NCBI RefSeq assembly: GCF_017811815.1 | Contig: NZ_JADKZI010000004.1 | Coordinates: 248,001-312,000 of the forward strand | DNA length: 64,000 bases | DNA from: Flavonifractor sp. AGMB03687 | GTDB taxonomy: Bacteria > Bacillota > Clostridia > Oscillospirales > Oscillospiraceae | Direction: 5' to 3' | Part shown: positions 33,520 to 42,093 of the stretch, one piece after another | Position numbering within the stretch: the first letter of the stretch is position 1 | Layout: every line of letters starts with the position of its first letter | Position numbers and translations under genes: made by a program | The notes under the pieces: model-generated | Told to the model about the DNA's origin: nothing | Database searches by the model: none | The model's input: only the letters and a program-made list of their open reading frames with translations

Positions 33520-33552
33520 GGAGAGACTTAGAAGCAAAGGGGACCAACTTCG

Positions 33553-34218
33553 ATGCGGATTTTAATTGTTGAGGATGAGCGGGAACTCCTGCAGGACATC
33601 GCCAAGGGCCTGACGTTGAAGGGCTATGCGGTGGATCAGGCGGACAACGGTACCCTGGGCTGTCAAATGGCCATTGACGAGGCCTATGACCTGATCGTAT
33701 TGGATTTGAATTTGCCCGGCATGGACGGGTTCTCTCTTTTGAAGGAACTGCGGCAGGAACGCCCTCAGACAAAGGTTTTGATTTTGTCGGCCAATTCCGA
33801 ACTGGACAGCAAACTGTCCGGCTTTGAATTGGGGGCCAGCGATTATCTGACAAAACCGTTTCACTTTGCGGAGCTGGAGGCTCGAATCCGGGTCCTGTTA
33901 AATCGTAAATTTGTTCAGCAATCCAACTGTCTGACCTATGAGGCTCTTTCACTGAACACCCTGAATCGTACCGTGGAAGTAAACGGCCTGCCCGTTGCTC
34001 TTACGACGAAGGAATGCTCTATTCTGGAGTATTTCCTTTTGAATCAGGGCCGTTTGATTACCCAACAGGAGTTGATTGAACACGTCTGGAACGGTGACGC
34101 CGATCCGTTCAGCAACTCTGTGCGGGTACATCTGTCCGCATTGCGCAAAAAACTGAAGGGTGCTTTGGGGCACGACCCCATCCAAACTAGAATCGGGGAG
34201 GGCTATCTGTTATGCTGA
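33553..34218 (+). CDS. OmpR-family response regulator
   Basis: In the 221 residues, a receiver domain (acidic ED at 7-8, Asp51 in LIVLDLNLPG, Lys101 in YLTKPF) and a winged-helix domain ending in TRIGEGYLLC are present. The GTR-type GEGY end and short linker resemble QseB/TctD-like regulators. It overlaps the kinase start by 7 bp. It probably controls the redox operon directly downstream. Confidence 0.93.
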   Translation: MRILIVEDERELLQDIAKGLTLKGYAVDQADNGTLGCQMAIDEAYDLIVLDLNLPGMDGFSLLKELRQERPQTKVLILSANSELDSKLSGFELGASDYLTKPFHFAELEARIRVLLNRKFVQQSNCLTYEALSLNTLNRTVEVNGLPVALTTKECSILEYFLLNQGRLITQQELIEHVWNGDADPFSNSVRVHLSALRKKLKGALGHDPIQTRIGEGYLLC

Positions 34219-35321
34219 AAAAAATCCCGCTGCGGATTCGGTTTACTCTGGTGGCCAGTTTGTTTCTGCTGGTCTCCTGTGTCACATTAACACTGCTCTC
34301 CAATGTGTCGGCCGCTCACATGATCGAAGCTGTCACGGTTATGCCGTCCATGGGGGGCACTTCCACTCCCATCCTGGATTTGGAGCCTGCCGCACCCACT
34401 GAGCCTGCCAATGAACTCTACTATCATGTTTTTCAGCAGAAGACTGTAGTAGCCACGGTTTTGATTATTCTGGTTGGAAGTGTAGCTACCTACTTCGCCG
34501 CCGGGTATGTCTTAAAACCCATCCGCGATTTATCCAGTGAAGTGCAGAGACGTAACGTAGAAAACCTGGGGGAGCCCATTGCCCTCCCCCAAAGTGCGGA
34601 TGAGATCCGGCAGCTGACGGTATCCTTTAACCAGATGATGGCCGATCTGCAGCATTCGTTTCTGCTGCAAAAAGAGTTTTCCGCCAATGCTGCCCATGAG
34701 CTGCGGACCCCTCTTACCATCATGCAGGCAAAACTGGACGTCTTTTCCCTGTCTCAAACCGAAAACCCGGAAACCAGGGACATGATCCACGCCATGAGCC
34801 GACAGCTGGAGCGCCTATCCAGACTGATTGAAGATCTGCTTTGCTTCAGCCAGGACCTGCCTCTGGACAAAACCGAGCCGGTGCCCCTCTTTCCCCTGTT
34901 CTGTGACATTGCCGAGGAACTTTCCGGCTTAGCGGATGAAAAAGAAATAGAGATTCAGATTGAGCCCACGGACTGCTATGTATTGGGGCAGGACCGTCTG
35001 CTGGAGCGGGTCTTTTATAATCTGCTGGAAAATGCAGTGGAGTACAGTCCATCCCATACACAGGTCACCCTTTCAGCCAAACAAGAGACGGGCTCTGTGC
35101 GGGTGCAGGTAGCCGACCAGGGAGAAGGCATTCCGGAGGCCTTCCGGCGCAGCATTTTTGAACCCTTCTTCCGGGTTGACAAATCCAGAAGCCGCGCGGT
35201 GGGCGGAAGCGGCCTGGGACTTGCGGTATGCAAAAAGATTCTGGAGCGGCACCACGCACAAATTTCCGTCCGGCCCAATCATCCCAGCGGCAGTATCTTT
35301 GAGATCGTTTTTCCGTCTTAA
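34212..35321 (+). CDS. Sensor histidine kinase
   Basis: The 369 residues have two membrane segments (about 11-31 and 78-98) around a short Pro-rich periplasmic-side loop of about 45 residues, a HAMP-like linker, HisKA with AAHELRTPLT (His162), and HATPase with NLLENAVEYSP, DQGEGIP and GGSGLGLAVC. The small outer loop suggests sensing within or near the membrane, perhaps via the neighbouring redox lipoproteins (inference). Confidence 0.92.
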   Translation: MLKKIPLRIRFTLVASLFLLVSCVTLTLLSNVSAAHMIEAVTVMPSMGGTSTPILDLEPAAPTEPANELYYHVFQQKTVVATVLIILVGSVATYFAAGYVLKPIRDLSSEVQRRNVENLGEPIALPQSADEIRQLTVSFNQMMADLQHSFLLQKEFSANAAHELRTPLTIMQAKLDVFSLSQTENPETRDMIHAMSRQLERLSRLIEDLLCFSQDLPLDKTEPVPLFPLFCDIAEELSGLADEKEIEIQIEPTDCYVLGQDRLLERVFYNLLENAVEYSPSHTQVTLSAKQETGSVRVQVADQGEGIPEAFRRSIFEPFFRVDKSRSRAVGGSGLGLAVCKKILERHHAQISVRPNHPSGSIFEIVFPS

Positions 35322-35344
35322 CAGCAGCTTTATATGGACTATGC

Positions 35345-35385
35345 TATACTCCTTCTGCAATAAAACAGCAGAAGGAGTTCTTTTT
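35345..35385 (+). promoter_or_regulatory. Terminator-like hairpin holding the Shine-Dalgarno, overlapping an extended -10
   Basis: ACTCCTTCTGC (35348-35358) pairs with GCAGAAGGAGT (35368-35378), followed by TCTTTTT and then the ATG at 35386. The 3' arm contains the ribosome binding site AGAAGGAG. TGCTATACT at 35342-35350 resembles an extended -10 box whose transcripts would begin inside the 5' arm. Confidence 0.6.
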
Positions 35386-36063
35386 ATGAAACGATTTGCA
35401 GCCATTTTAGTCGCAGCAGCCTGTACCCTCTCTCTGGCGGCCTGCGGCAGTCAGAAGCCCAGCCTGGATGAGGTCAAGCAGGCCCTGGAAAACGGAACCC
35501 TGACCATGGAGGACGCGGTAGATAACGGTTGGGTCACCCAGGAATGGGCGGATGCGTATGAGGAAGAGAAAAGCGTTCCGGCCAGCAACAAGACCGAAGC
35601 CGGGGCCATTGGTGCGTTCACGACCACGACGCTTTCCGGGGAGGAATTTACCCACGAAGATATGGGAAATGTCACCCTGTTTGCCTTCCTTGACCCGGCA
35701 GATGCGGACGCAAAGGCATTCTATCAGGCGCTGGTAGACGGTTATGAGGCGGTGAAGGAGCAGGGCGCGGAGATCCTGGTCTGCACCAAGGGCGAAACCG
35801 GAAATGAGATGTTTGATCAGGCGCCTTTTACCGTAATCCACTACAACGATTCCCTGAAGGCCGCCACTGAACATCACAAAGAGATGATCGAGGGCCTGCC
35901 CAATTCCGCCTCCTGGTGCGTCAATACCTCCTTCTATTCTGCCTGGTTCTCCGCTGTCGAGGCCGATAAGCTGGGCGACTCCGCAGCCAGCTTTGTGGAG
36001 ACCCAGAAGGAAATAGCCAATGGGAATACCGGCAGCAACGGCGGGATGGCGGTGATGGGATGA
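35386..36063 (+). CDS. Lipoprotein with redoxin-like fold lacking CXXC
   Basis: The 225 residues start with a lipoprotein signal ending in LSLAAC. The segment from about 80 ([24 protein letters not shown]) has the strand pattern of TlpA/redoxin proteins, but the active-site Cys pair is absent. An acidic linker lies between lipobox and domain. Encoded at the head of a redox operon, it may be a non-catalytic partner of the TlpA-like protein three genes on; that is inference. Confidence 0.65.
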   Translation: MKRFAAILVAAACTLSLAACGSQKPSLDEVKQALENGTLTMEDAVDNGWVTQEWADAYEEEKSVPASNKTEAGAIGAFTTTTLSGEEFTHEDMGNVTLFAFLDPADADAKAFYQALVDGYEAVKEQGAEILVCTKGETGNEMFDQAPFTVIHYNDSLKAATEHHKEMIEGLPNSASWCVNTSFYSAWFSAVEADKLGDSAASFVETQKEIANGNTGSNGGMAVMG

Positions 36064-36197
36064 GTCTGCGAAAAGCACCGCTGTTTTCCCTGGCGGCTTC
36101 CCTTGTGATGATGGCTTTCGGCATCCTGCGGGGCGAGGCGGACACCGTTTTAAGCAAGGGGATCAATTTGTGTTTGGAGTGTGTGGGCATTGGCTAA
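36060..36197 (+). CDS. CD1871A-type small CXXC-motif membrane peptide
   Basis: A 45-residue frame: [18 protein letters not shown], one hydrophobic segment, then a tail ending CLECVGIG. This matches the small CD1871A-family CXXC proteins of Clostridia. The ATG overlaps the preceding stop (ATGA) and the end overlaps the next gene by 17 bp, so all are translated from one message. The CXXC may exchange electrons or disulfides between the polyferredoxin and the lipoproteins (inference). Confidence 0.75.
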   Translation: MSLRKAPLFSLAASLVMMAFGILRGEADTVLSKGINLCLECVGIG

Positions 36198-37053
36198 GAA
36201 CAAACACCGCTGGAAATTCCAGCTGGCAGCAACCCTCGCTTCCAACCCCTTTCTTCTGAACTTTTTTCGAGGGAAAATTCATAAGGGAAGTTCCAAAATT
36301 CTCTGTGTCCCCGGCTTGAACTGCTATTCCTGCCCGGCGGCGGCAGCCTCCTGCCCCATTGGATCTCTGCAGGCCGTGATCGGCTCCTCTAAGTTTCACT
36401 TTGCCTACTACATCGTGGGATTCCTGATCCTGATAGGCGTTCTGCTGGGGCGTGTGGTGTGCGGTTTTCTCTGTCCCTTTGGGTGGTTCCAGGAATTGCT
36501 CCACAAAATCCCTACCAAAAAATTCAGCACGAAAAAGCTGCACATCCTGACCTATCTCAAATATGTCATCCTGGTGTGCTTTGTGATCGTATTGCCGCTG
36601 ACCATTGTAAATGAGGTGGGATTGGGCGACCCGTTTTTCTGCAAATATATCTGCCCCGCCGGCATCCTGGAGGGGGGTATCCCCTTGTCCCTGGCCAATG
36701 GGAGTATCCGGGCCAGCCTCGGGGATCTGTTTACCCGGAAAAGCTGTATCCTGCTGGGAATCGTGGTGCTCTCCGTATTTTTCTATCGCCCATTTTGCAA
36801 ATGGATCTGCCCGTTTGGCGCCTTTTATGCTCTGTTCAATCAAATCTCCCTTTACCGCTTTCACATTGACGGGGATAAATGCACCGCCTGCGGCGTGTGC
36901 AGCAAGGTCTGCAAAATGGATGTGGACGTATTCCGTACGCCGAATCACGCGGAGTGCATCCGGTGCGGCGACTGTATCCGCACCTGCCCTCACCAGGCGA
37001 TCGCAAAAACCTTTTCTTTAAAATCTGACAGAAAGAAGGCAATTAGCAAATGA
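36181..37053 (+). CDS. NapH/CcoG-like membrane polyferredoxin
   Basis: The 290 residues combine five or so membrane segments with Cys motifs [17 protein letters not shown] and CKWICPFG (NosR/NapH/YccM type) and two C-terminal [4Fe-4S] sites, [12 protein letters not shown] and [12 protein letters not shown]. It likely passes electrons across or along the membrane. The annotated start is GTG at 36181; a TTG at 36190 has better spacing to GGAG. It ends overlapping the TlpA-like gene by 4 bp. Confidence 0.88.
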   Translation: MWALAKNKHRWKFQLAATLASNPFLLNFFRGKIHKGSSKILCVPGLNCYSCPAAAASCPIGSLQAVIGSSKFHFAYYIVGFLILIGVLLGRVVCGFLCPFGWFQELLHKIPTKKFSTKKLHILTYLKYVILVCFVIVLPLTIVNEVGLGDPFFCKYICPAGILEGGIPLSLANGSIRASLGDLFTRKSCILLGIVVLSVFFYRPFCKWICPFGAFYALFNQISLYRFHIDGDKCTACGVCSKVCKMDVDVFRTPNHAECIRCGDCIRTCPHQAIAKTFSLKSDRKKAISK

Positions 37054-37598
37054 AAAAATTCATTTGTCTGTTTCTGACGCTTGCCCTCAGCATCGTTTTT
37101 CTGGCGGGCTGCGGTGCCCAGAAGCAGGATTTGGTATCCAAAACGCCCTTCCCCGAATTTTCGGAAACCGACATGGACGGAAACAACATCACTAACGAAA
37201 TCTTTGCCGACTATGACGTTACCATCGTCAACTTCTGGAACAACGGATGCGGAACCTGCATCGCGGAAATGCCGGAGCTGGAGGAGCTGTACCAGCAGTT
37301 CCAGAAGCAGAATATCAATCTGATCGGCGTAGGGGCCGATTCCGGTGAAGACGAGGAGCAGCTGGCGCTTGCCCGCAGCATTTTGCAGGAAAAGGGCGTA
37401 ACCTACCAGAATATTTCTCCCGATCCGGAACAGGCCTTCTATAAGGATTTTGTTTCCGAAATTACGGGCTACCCCACCACTTACGTGGTGGGCCGTGATG
37501 GAAACATCATCGGTGCTCCTATGGTGGGCAATGTGAAGGCTCAGATGGACAGCCTGCAGGCCCGGATCGATCTGGCGCTGGGGAATACGGAAGCATAA
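37050..37598 (+). CDS. TlpA-like thioredoxin lipoprotein
   Basis: The 182 residues start with a lipoprotein signal with lipobox FLAGC (Cys21), then a TlpA/ResA fold with active site NNGCGTCIAEMP (Cys67, Cys70) and the cis-proline GYPTTYVVGRDG. It should reduce or exchange disulfides outside the membrane, powered by the polyferredoxin encoded just upstream (ATGA overlap). Confidence 0.9.
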   Translation: MKKFICLFLTLALSIVFLAGCGAQKQDLVSKTPFPEFSETDMDGNNITNEIFADYDVTIVNFWNNGCGTCIAEMPELEELYQQFQKQNINLIGVGADSGEDEEQLALARSILQEKGVTYQNISPDPEQAFYKDFVSEITGYPTTYVVGRDGNIIGAPMVGNVKAQMDSLQARIDLALGNTEA

Positions 37599-37623
37599 CA
37601 ATTCTTCGCAATCAGCTGCCTGA

Positions 37624-37652
37624 TTGTCAGATGGCGCTGCCCGTGCTATGAT
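37624..37652 (+). promoter_or_regulatory. Promoter ahead of the DUF2200 gene
   Basis: TTGTCA and TATGAT (37647-37652) with a 17-bp spacer and a TGC extended -10. Confidence 0.7.
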
Positions 37653-37708
37653 AAGGCTACGAATTGTGGTACCCGTTGAAGGGATCTCACCGCTTCCGTT
37701 GTCTGATC

Positions 37709-37807
37709 ATGAGCAAATCGTACATTCGCAGTCACTACCAGGACGTCAATGGGTACACCAATGTTGTGGAACACAGGATCGACGGAACCTACCATGTGGA
37801 TATCTGA
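37709..37807 (+). CDS. Possible 32-residue peptide
   Basis: MSKSYIRSHYQDVNGYTN continues to a TGA that sits 5 bp before the AAGGAGG of the DUF2200 gene. The sequence looks protein-like and follows a good promoter, but no clear ribosome binding site precedes it. It could be a leader peptide. Confidence 0.4.
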   Translation: MSKSYIRSHYQDVNGYTNVVEHRIDGTYHVDI

Positions 37808-37822
37808 CAAGGAGGTAGCCCC

Positions 37823-38173
37823 ATGCCCCGTACCGATGTAACACAGATGCCCTTCGCAAAACTGTATCCGCTGCTGGTAAGCAAGGCTGAGAAAAAGGGT
37901 CGTACCCGGGAAGAGGTGGATCAGGTGACCACCTGGCTCACCGGATACGCCGCAGAGGACCTTGCCCATTTGGAGCAGTCTGACACCACCTATGGCGACT
38001 TTTTCCGCAATGCCCCCGCCATGAATCCCAACCGCTTTTTGATCACCGGCAAGGTGTGCGGCATCCAGGTGGAGACCATTGAGGACCCGCTGATGCGGGA
38101 GATCCGCTATCTGGACAAGCTCGTGGACGAGCTGGCCAAGGGCAAAGCTATGGAACGGATTTTGAGGGCCTGA
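37823..38173 (+). CDS. DUF2200 family protein
   Basis: The 116 residues match DUF2200 from end to end: [49 protein letters not shown] and [23 protein letters not shown]. The fold is known to be compact, but no function is established. AAGGAGG precedes the ATG. Confidence 0.9.
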   Translation: MPRTDVTQMPFAKLYPLLVSKAEKKGRTREEVDQVTTWLTGYAAEDLAHLEQSDTTYGDFFRNAPAMNPNRFLITGKVCGIQVETIEDPLMREIRYLDKLVDELAKGKAMERILRA

Positions 38174-38201
38174 CCCCCCCATCGTTCATACTCACAAAGC
38201 C

Positions 38202-38243
38202 AAAACAGCCCGGAGTTTCCTGTTGGAAACTCCGGGCTGTTTT
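38202..38243. terminator. Bidirectional terminator
   Basis: AAAACAGCCCGGAGTTTCC (38202-38220) pairs perfectly with 38225-38243. It serves the convergent DUF2200 and DUF5714 genes. Confidence 0.88.
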
Positions 38244-38247
38244 ACAT

Positions 38248-38979
38248 TCAAAGCTGCCTCAATTTAAGCGGTCTGACCGCGGAATGCTGCTGCCTTCCGG
38301 ACGCAGAGAAGGGGCACTTTTTCCCAATGCACTGGTTATTTTGGCTGCTGTAGGAGCAGACCGGGACGGTCCGTTTCATCTCCACCCCCAGATGCTCCCG
38401 GGTAAAGTCGATGGCAGCCAGAATGGCCAGGAAGGAATCCCGCTTGCAGCACCGGGGGCCGCCTGCCTTGCCGATGCTGTCCAGGGCACGGGCGGTCATC
38501 TGGTTGCTCAGGCCCCAGGGCTCCTTGGCCAGGGGCGTGGACTGGGTGACAATGGCCAGGAATTGCCCCGCGCTGATCCCCGCCCCGCAGGCACCCCAAA
38601 AGCCGCAGGCTCCGCCGGGAATGGCCTTGCCTCGGTTGTAGATCTCCCGGAGGGCTTTCTCCAGATCCAGGTTGCCTCCGGCATTTTTATAAGCAGTAAG
38701 TAGCGCCGCCCCCACCATCACATGGTGTTCCGGGCCGTGCATATGACAGAAAGGCAGGTCCATCATCTGGCGGACAATGGCCACAGGGTCGGTGGAGGTC
38801 TCCGAGAGGCACAGACCGAATATGCTGTCCATGCCCTGAGTGTGGCAGTCGCTGCACACATAGTGGCCGTTCACGCAGTGGGTCTTGCTGGTCTCCTTTT
38901 TATGGCAGATCGCGCACTCCATAACTTCATCCTGGGTCAGATACTCCAGGCGCGCCTTGCAGATCAGGCATTCTTCCAT
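38248..38979 (-). CDS. DUF5714 family cysteine-rich protein
   Basis: The 243 residues carry many Cys pairs: CLICKARLEY, CAICHKKE, CVNGHYVCSDCH at the N-terminus, then GACGFWGACGAG and PRCCKRDSF. The pattern matches DUF5714, whose members often neighbour methyltransferases; metal or cluster binding is likely. It is the last gene of a seven-gene operon. Confidence 0.8.
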   Translation of the reverse strand: MEECLICKARLEYLTQDEVMECAICHKKETSKTHCVNGHYVCSDCHTQGMDSIFGLCLSETSTDPVAIVRQMMDLPFCHMHGPEHHVMVGAALLTAYKNAGGNLDLEKALREIYNRGKAIPGGACGFWGACGAGISAGQFLAIVTQSTPLAKEPWGLSNQMTARALDSIGKAGGPRCCKRDSFLAILAAIDFTREHLGVEMKRTVPVCSYSSQNNQCIGKKCPFSASGRQQHSAVRPLKLRQL

Positions 38980-39498
38980 CTAACAGGATCCTCCCCATTG
39001 ATTCAGCATAGCGGCCATCCGTTCCAGTCCTGTCCCAAGCCCCTTAAAGCCCACACAGCGGCTGGGGCGGGTATTGACCGCATGATCCAGCAGCGGCTGG
39101 GCCTGGCTGGCCGTGTCCAGACACAGGTCCAGGGCCAGCACGTCCTCCCAGGCCCGGTTGAGGAAGGCCACCTCCCGGCGGCCATGGGTGCGGGTGATTT
39201 CGATACCGCCCGCTTGCTCCCAATAGTCCTCCACTTGCGTTCCGGCAAACCCGGCGGCAATCAGGCTGTCCAGAAGGCCTTCCCGGAACAGGCCGGGAAG
39301 GTCTGTCCACTGGAAGGGCGTTACATCAAAGCGGACAAAGGTATACCGGCTGTAACAGTGGACCGCCAGCAGGCACTTGCGTCCCCGCAGGTCGATGCCA
39401 TGGAGGTCCCAGCAGAAGCGCCGGTCCGCCTCCATGCCGTAGTCCGGTGTTTTCACCTTCAAGAAACGCTGGAGAGGAAAGGTCAGCCCCAGCTCCAT
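38980..39498 (-). CDS. Unrecognised protein, ATG start overlapping the phosphoesterase stop
   Basis: The 172 residues start MELGLTFPLQRFLKVKTPDYG; the ATG at 39498 overlaps the TGA of the preceding gene by one base. Features: a Trp/Tyr-rich first half (RFCWDLHGIDLRGRKCLLAVH) and an acidic helical second half. No membrane segment is visible. I do not recognise the family. Confidence 0.7.
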   Translation of the reverse strand: MELGLTFPLQRFLKVKTPDYGMEADRRFCWDLHGIDLRGRKCLLAVHCYSRYTFVRFDVTPFQWTDLPGLFREGLLDSLIAAGFAGTQVEDYWEQAGGIEITRTHGRREVAFLNRAWEDVLALDLCLDTASQAQPLLDHAVNTRPSRCVGFKGLGTGLERMAAMLNQWGGSC

Positions 39499-39956
39499 CA
39501 CTTCACCTCGTGGGGGATGGTGACCTTCTCCACCCGGATCTTCCCCTCCCCCACTTCTGCCATCATCATGGTGATCTCTTGGTGGAACCGCCGGGGACCA
39601 CAGGAGCCGGGGTTGAGCCATAAAATGCCGTCCTTTTCCTCCTGCACGTACTTGTGGGAATGGCCGAACACCACCGCATCCACCCCGTCAAGCGCTGGAG
39701 GAAGTTCCTTTTTGTTGTGGACCATGGCAAAGGTCACGCCGCCCAGGGTAACGGTAAGGTCGTGGGGAATGGCTTCCGCCCACTCCTTGTCGTTGTTGCC
39801 CCGGACGATATAGAGGGGCGCATACTGCTGCAGCTGGTCCACGATGCTCTGCTTGTTGATATCGCCGCCATGGAGAATAGCGTCGGCGGTTTTCAGATGC
39901 TCCACCACCTCAGGCCGCAGCAGGCCGTGGGTGTCGGAGAGAATGGCAAGTTTCAT
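39498..39956 (-). CDS. YfcE/MJ0936-type metallophosphoesterase
   Basis: The 152 residues have the calcineurin-like metal motifs in order: ILSDTHG, LHGGDI, VRGNND, VFGHSHK and NPGSCGPRR. Family members hydrolyse phosphodiesters in vitro; physiological substrate unknown. ATG at 39956 with GGAGG upstream. Confidence 0.92.
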   Translation of the reverse strand: MKLAILSDTHGLLRPEVVEHLKTADAILHGGDINKQSIVDQLQQYAPLYIVRGNNDKEWAEAIPHDLTVTLGGVTFAMVHNKKELPPALDGVDAVVFGHSHKYVQEEKDGILWLNPGSCGPRRFHQEITMMMAEVGEGKIRVEKVTIPHEVK

Positions 39957-39970
39957 ATGGGTTCCTCCCA

Positions 39971-40612
39971 TTATAACTGGATGCGGCGGATCTGCGTTAA
40001 GTCACCGCTGCACAAGGTCTCCAGATTGCGGAAAATCTGTTCAGGCTCCCAGTCCCACCAGCGGAGTTCCAGCAGATAATCTATCAGCTCCCGGTCAAAG
40101 CGAGGACGGATCACGCGGCAGGGATTGCCCGCCGCAATGGCGTACGGCGGAATATCTCCAGCCACCACAGAATTGGCACCGATGACAGCGCCGTCACCAA
40201 TATGAACGCCGGGCAGGATGGTGACATTCTGACCGATCCACACATCGTTGCCCACCACGGTATTTCCCTTGAAGGGCAGTTCCTCCAGAGTGGGCGTACA
40301 CTTCTCCCAACCGTGGGCGAAGATATTAAAGGGATAGGTGGTAACGGAGGCCATGCGGTGGTTGGCCCCATTCATCACAAACTCCACGCCCTTGCCGATG
40401 GCGCAGAACTTTCCAATGATCAGCTTGTCCCCGATAAACGCATAATGGTGGGTCACATGGGCCTCAAAGTCCTCCCCACCGGTAGCCGCATCGTCATAAT
40501 AGGTGTAGTCTCCCACCTCAATATTGGGCCGGGTAATCACATTTTTGATATAGCAGACGCTGGGGATATTCTCGTTGGGGTGAATCGCATTCGGATTGGG
40601 ACCAAACATCAT
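39971..40612 (-). CDS. Vat/CatB-type xenobiotic acetyltransferase
   Basis: The 213 residues form a left-handed beta-helix acetyltransferase: repeated hexapeptides such as VGNDVWIGQNVTILPGVHIGDGAVIGAN, and the catalytic His in MNGANHRM. The family includes streptogramin (Vat) and chloramphenicol (CatB) acetyltransferases, yet many chromosomal members have other substrates. Resistance should not be assumed. Confidence 0.88.
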   Translation of the reverse strand: MMFGPNPNAIHPNENIPSVCYIKNVITRPNIEVGDYTYYDDAATGGEDFEAHVTHHYAFIGDKLIIGKFCAIGKGVEFVMNGANHRMASVTTYPFNIFAHGWEKCTPTLEELPFKGNTVVGNDVWIGQNVTILPGVHIGDGAVIGANSVVAGDIPPYAIAAGNPCRVIRPRFDRELIDYLLELRWWDWEPEQIFRNLETLCSGDLTQIRRIQL

Positions 40613-40621
40613 ACGACCTCC

Positions 40622-41068
40622 TTATTGAGCTTGGATTTCTTGGTAGAACATACGGGCCTTCTCCAGGTCCTGGGCATCCGGGTGCCCCTTGGCAATGCCG
40701 CCCACCAGCTTGAAGGGGCCGTAGGTATCAAACCCTTTACAGCCAAATTCGCCCAGCACCAAACAGTGTTTTTCTTCCGCGATTTGCTTGATGGTCTTGG
40801 TATAGCCAGGGCTAAGCATCCCATAAGTGGAAACAAAAAATACGTTCTTTCTCTCCGGCAGATACTGCTGAGCAAACTGGAGTACACTGGTTTGAAATTT
40901 CCCAAAATAGATGCCGGAGGCAAATCCGATGCAGTCATATTCCTCCAGCCGGACCGTCTGACGGGTGGTCACATCAATGAGGTCTACTTCCCCCTCCCCT
41001 GCCATGGCCTCCAGAACTTTGCGGGTATTGCCGTGGTGGCGGGAGTAGTAGCAAATCGCGGTTTTCAT
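40622..41068 (-). CDS. Flavodoxin-family protein
   Basis: The 148 residues have an FMN phosphate loop YYSRHHGNTRKVLEA at the N-terminus and the YDCIGFASGIYFGKF strand. A typical short-chain flavodoxin electron carrier. ATG at 41068 with AAGGAGG upstream. Confidence 0.85.
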   Translation of the reverse strand: MKTAICYYSRHHGNTRKVLEAMAGEGEVDLIDVTTRQTVRLEEYDCIGFASGIYFGKFQTSVLQFAQQYLPERKNVFFVSTYGMLSPGYTKTIKQIAEEKHCLVLGEFGCKGFDTYGPFKLVGGIAKGHPDAQDLEKARMFYQEIQAQ

Positions 41069-41081
41069 CGGTCCTTCCTCC

Positions 41082-41396
41082 TTACTGGGCATCCTCATCC
41101 AGGGCTTCTACCAGAAAGCTCACCGGACGGAACCCGTCGTTGCAGGAGAGCATGGCGGACTTGGGATTCTTCATCCAGCCGTCATAAAAGTTCTCTCCCC
41201 CGTGGCTCAGGGCCAGCACAAAGGGCGAAAGGGTATCCCAGGCGCTCTGACAGAAGCACTCCGGCTTTTCCCAGCCGTTGGCGATAAAAACCTGTCCCAC
41301 CTCCATGTCACAGGCGTGAGAAATGGGATTCTCATACTGGGCCATCAGATCCTCATATTGGGTAATACGCATGACGGTGATCTTACACTTTTTCAT
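41082..41396 (-). CDS. TIGR04076 family protein
   Basis: The 104 residues match TIGR04076: MKKCKITVMRI at the start, CFCQSAWDTLSPFVLALSHGG in the middle and NDGFRPVSFLVEAL at the end. Conserved Cys suggest redox or metal binding, but function is unknown. The ATG overlaps the deformylase stop (ATGA). Confidence 0.85.
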   Translation of the reverse strand: MKKCKITVMRITQYEDLMAQYENPISHACDMEVGQVFIANGWEKPECFCQSAWDTLSPFVLALSHGGENFYDGWMKNPKSAMLSCNDGFRPVSFLVEALDEDAQ

Positions 41397-41803
41397 ATGA
41401 TAATACCCTCACAGTGGTCGATCTCGTGCTGAATGATCTGAGCCGTCCAGCCGGTGAAAGTCTTCAGCCGCTCCTGGAACTTCTCATTCTGCCAACGCAC
41501 CTTGATGGACTTCCACCGCTTGGCCGGACGGATACCGGTGAGGGAGAGACAGCCTTCCTCCGCGTCGTAGGGCTCGGATTTTTTGATGATCTCCGGGTTG
41601 AACATGACCATGTAGGCGCCCTCGTTGTCGAAAGCAATGATGCGCTTGTTCACGCCGATCATGTTGGCGGCCATGCCCACACAGCCGGCTTTATGATGCT
41701 CCAGGGTCTCCAGCAGGTCGGCAGCCACCTGGATATCATCCGGCGTGGCCAGTTCCGCCTTTTGGGCCAGAAACGTCTCGTCTTTGCAGATCTCTCGAAT
41801 CAT
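41393..41803 (-). CDS. Peptide deformylase-like protein
   Basis: The 136 residues have the metal motifs EEGCLSL and QHEIDHCEG intact. Motif I, normally G-x-G-x-A-A-x-Q, reads GMAANMIG, with Met in place of the conserved Gln that positions the formyl group. It is therefore a variant deformylase and may not act on initiator fMet. It heads a seven-gene operon (TIGR04076, flavodoxin, acetyltransferase, phosphoesterase, two unknowns). Confidence 0.82.
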   Translation of the reverse strand: MIREICKDETFLAQKAELATPDDIQVAADLLETLEHHKAGCVGMAANMIGVNKRIIAFDNEGAYMVMFNPEIIKKSEPYDAEEGCLSLTGIRPAKRWKSIKVRWQNEKFQERLKTFTGWTAQIIQHEIDHCEGIII

Positions 41804-41857
41804 GGTAGGTTTCTCCTGATATTATTCTTGCGTATGGTATCGAACCTCACTTCAGGA

Positions 41858-41887
41858 ATTATAGCACAGCATGGAAGCGGATTCCAA
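41858..41887 (-). promoter_or_regulatory. Promoter of the deformylase-like operon
   Basis: On the minus strand, TTGGAA (41882-41887) and TATAAT (41858-41863) with an 18-bp spacer. The rest of 41888-42093 shows no gene. Confidence 0.7.
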
Positions 41888-42093
41888 TATCTCTTACACC
41901 ACACAGAAACACAAGATTTATTTTCTCCTTTGATAGAAATAAACCACGATAATTTACCAATGCATACCTTTATTTCCATGTTACATTCCTGTAGAATAAA
42001 ATCATACAAAAGATCCTGCCCATTCCAAAGGCGGGCATCTTAGGTTGGACGACCATGCAACCCCATCAAACCTTTATTTATGGAGGGAAAGAT

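Noticed and set aside
39971..40612. Antibiotic resistance acetyltransferase (vat/cat)
   Set aside because: Only the fold and catalytic His are visible; chromosomal relatives with other substrates are common and the operon is not a resistance cassette.
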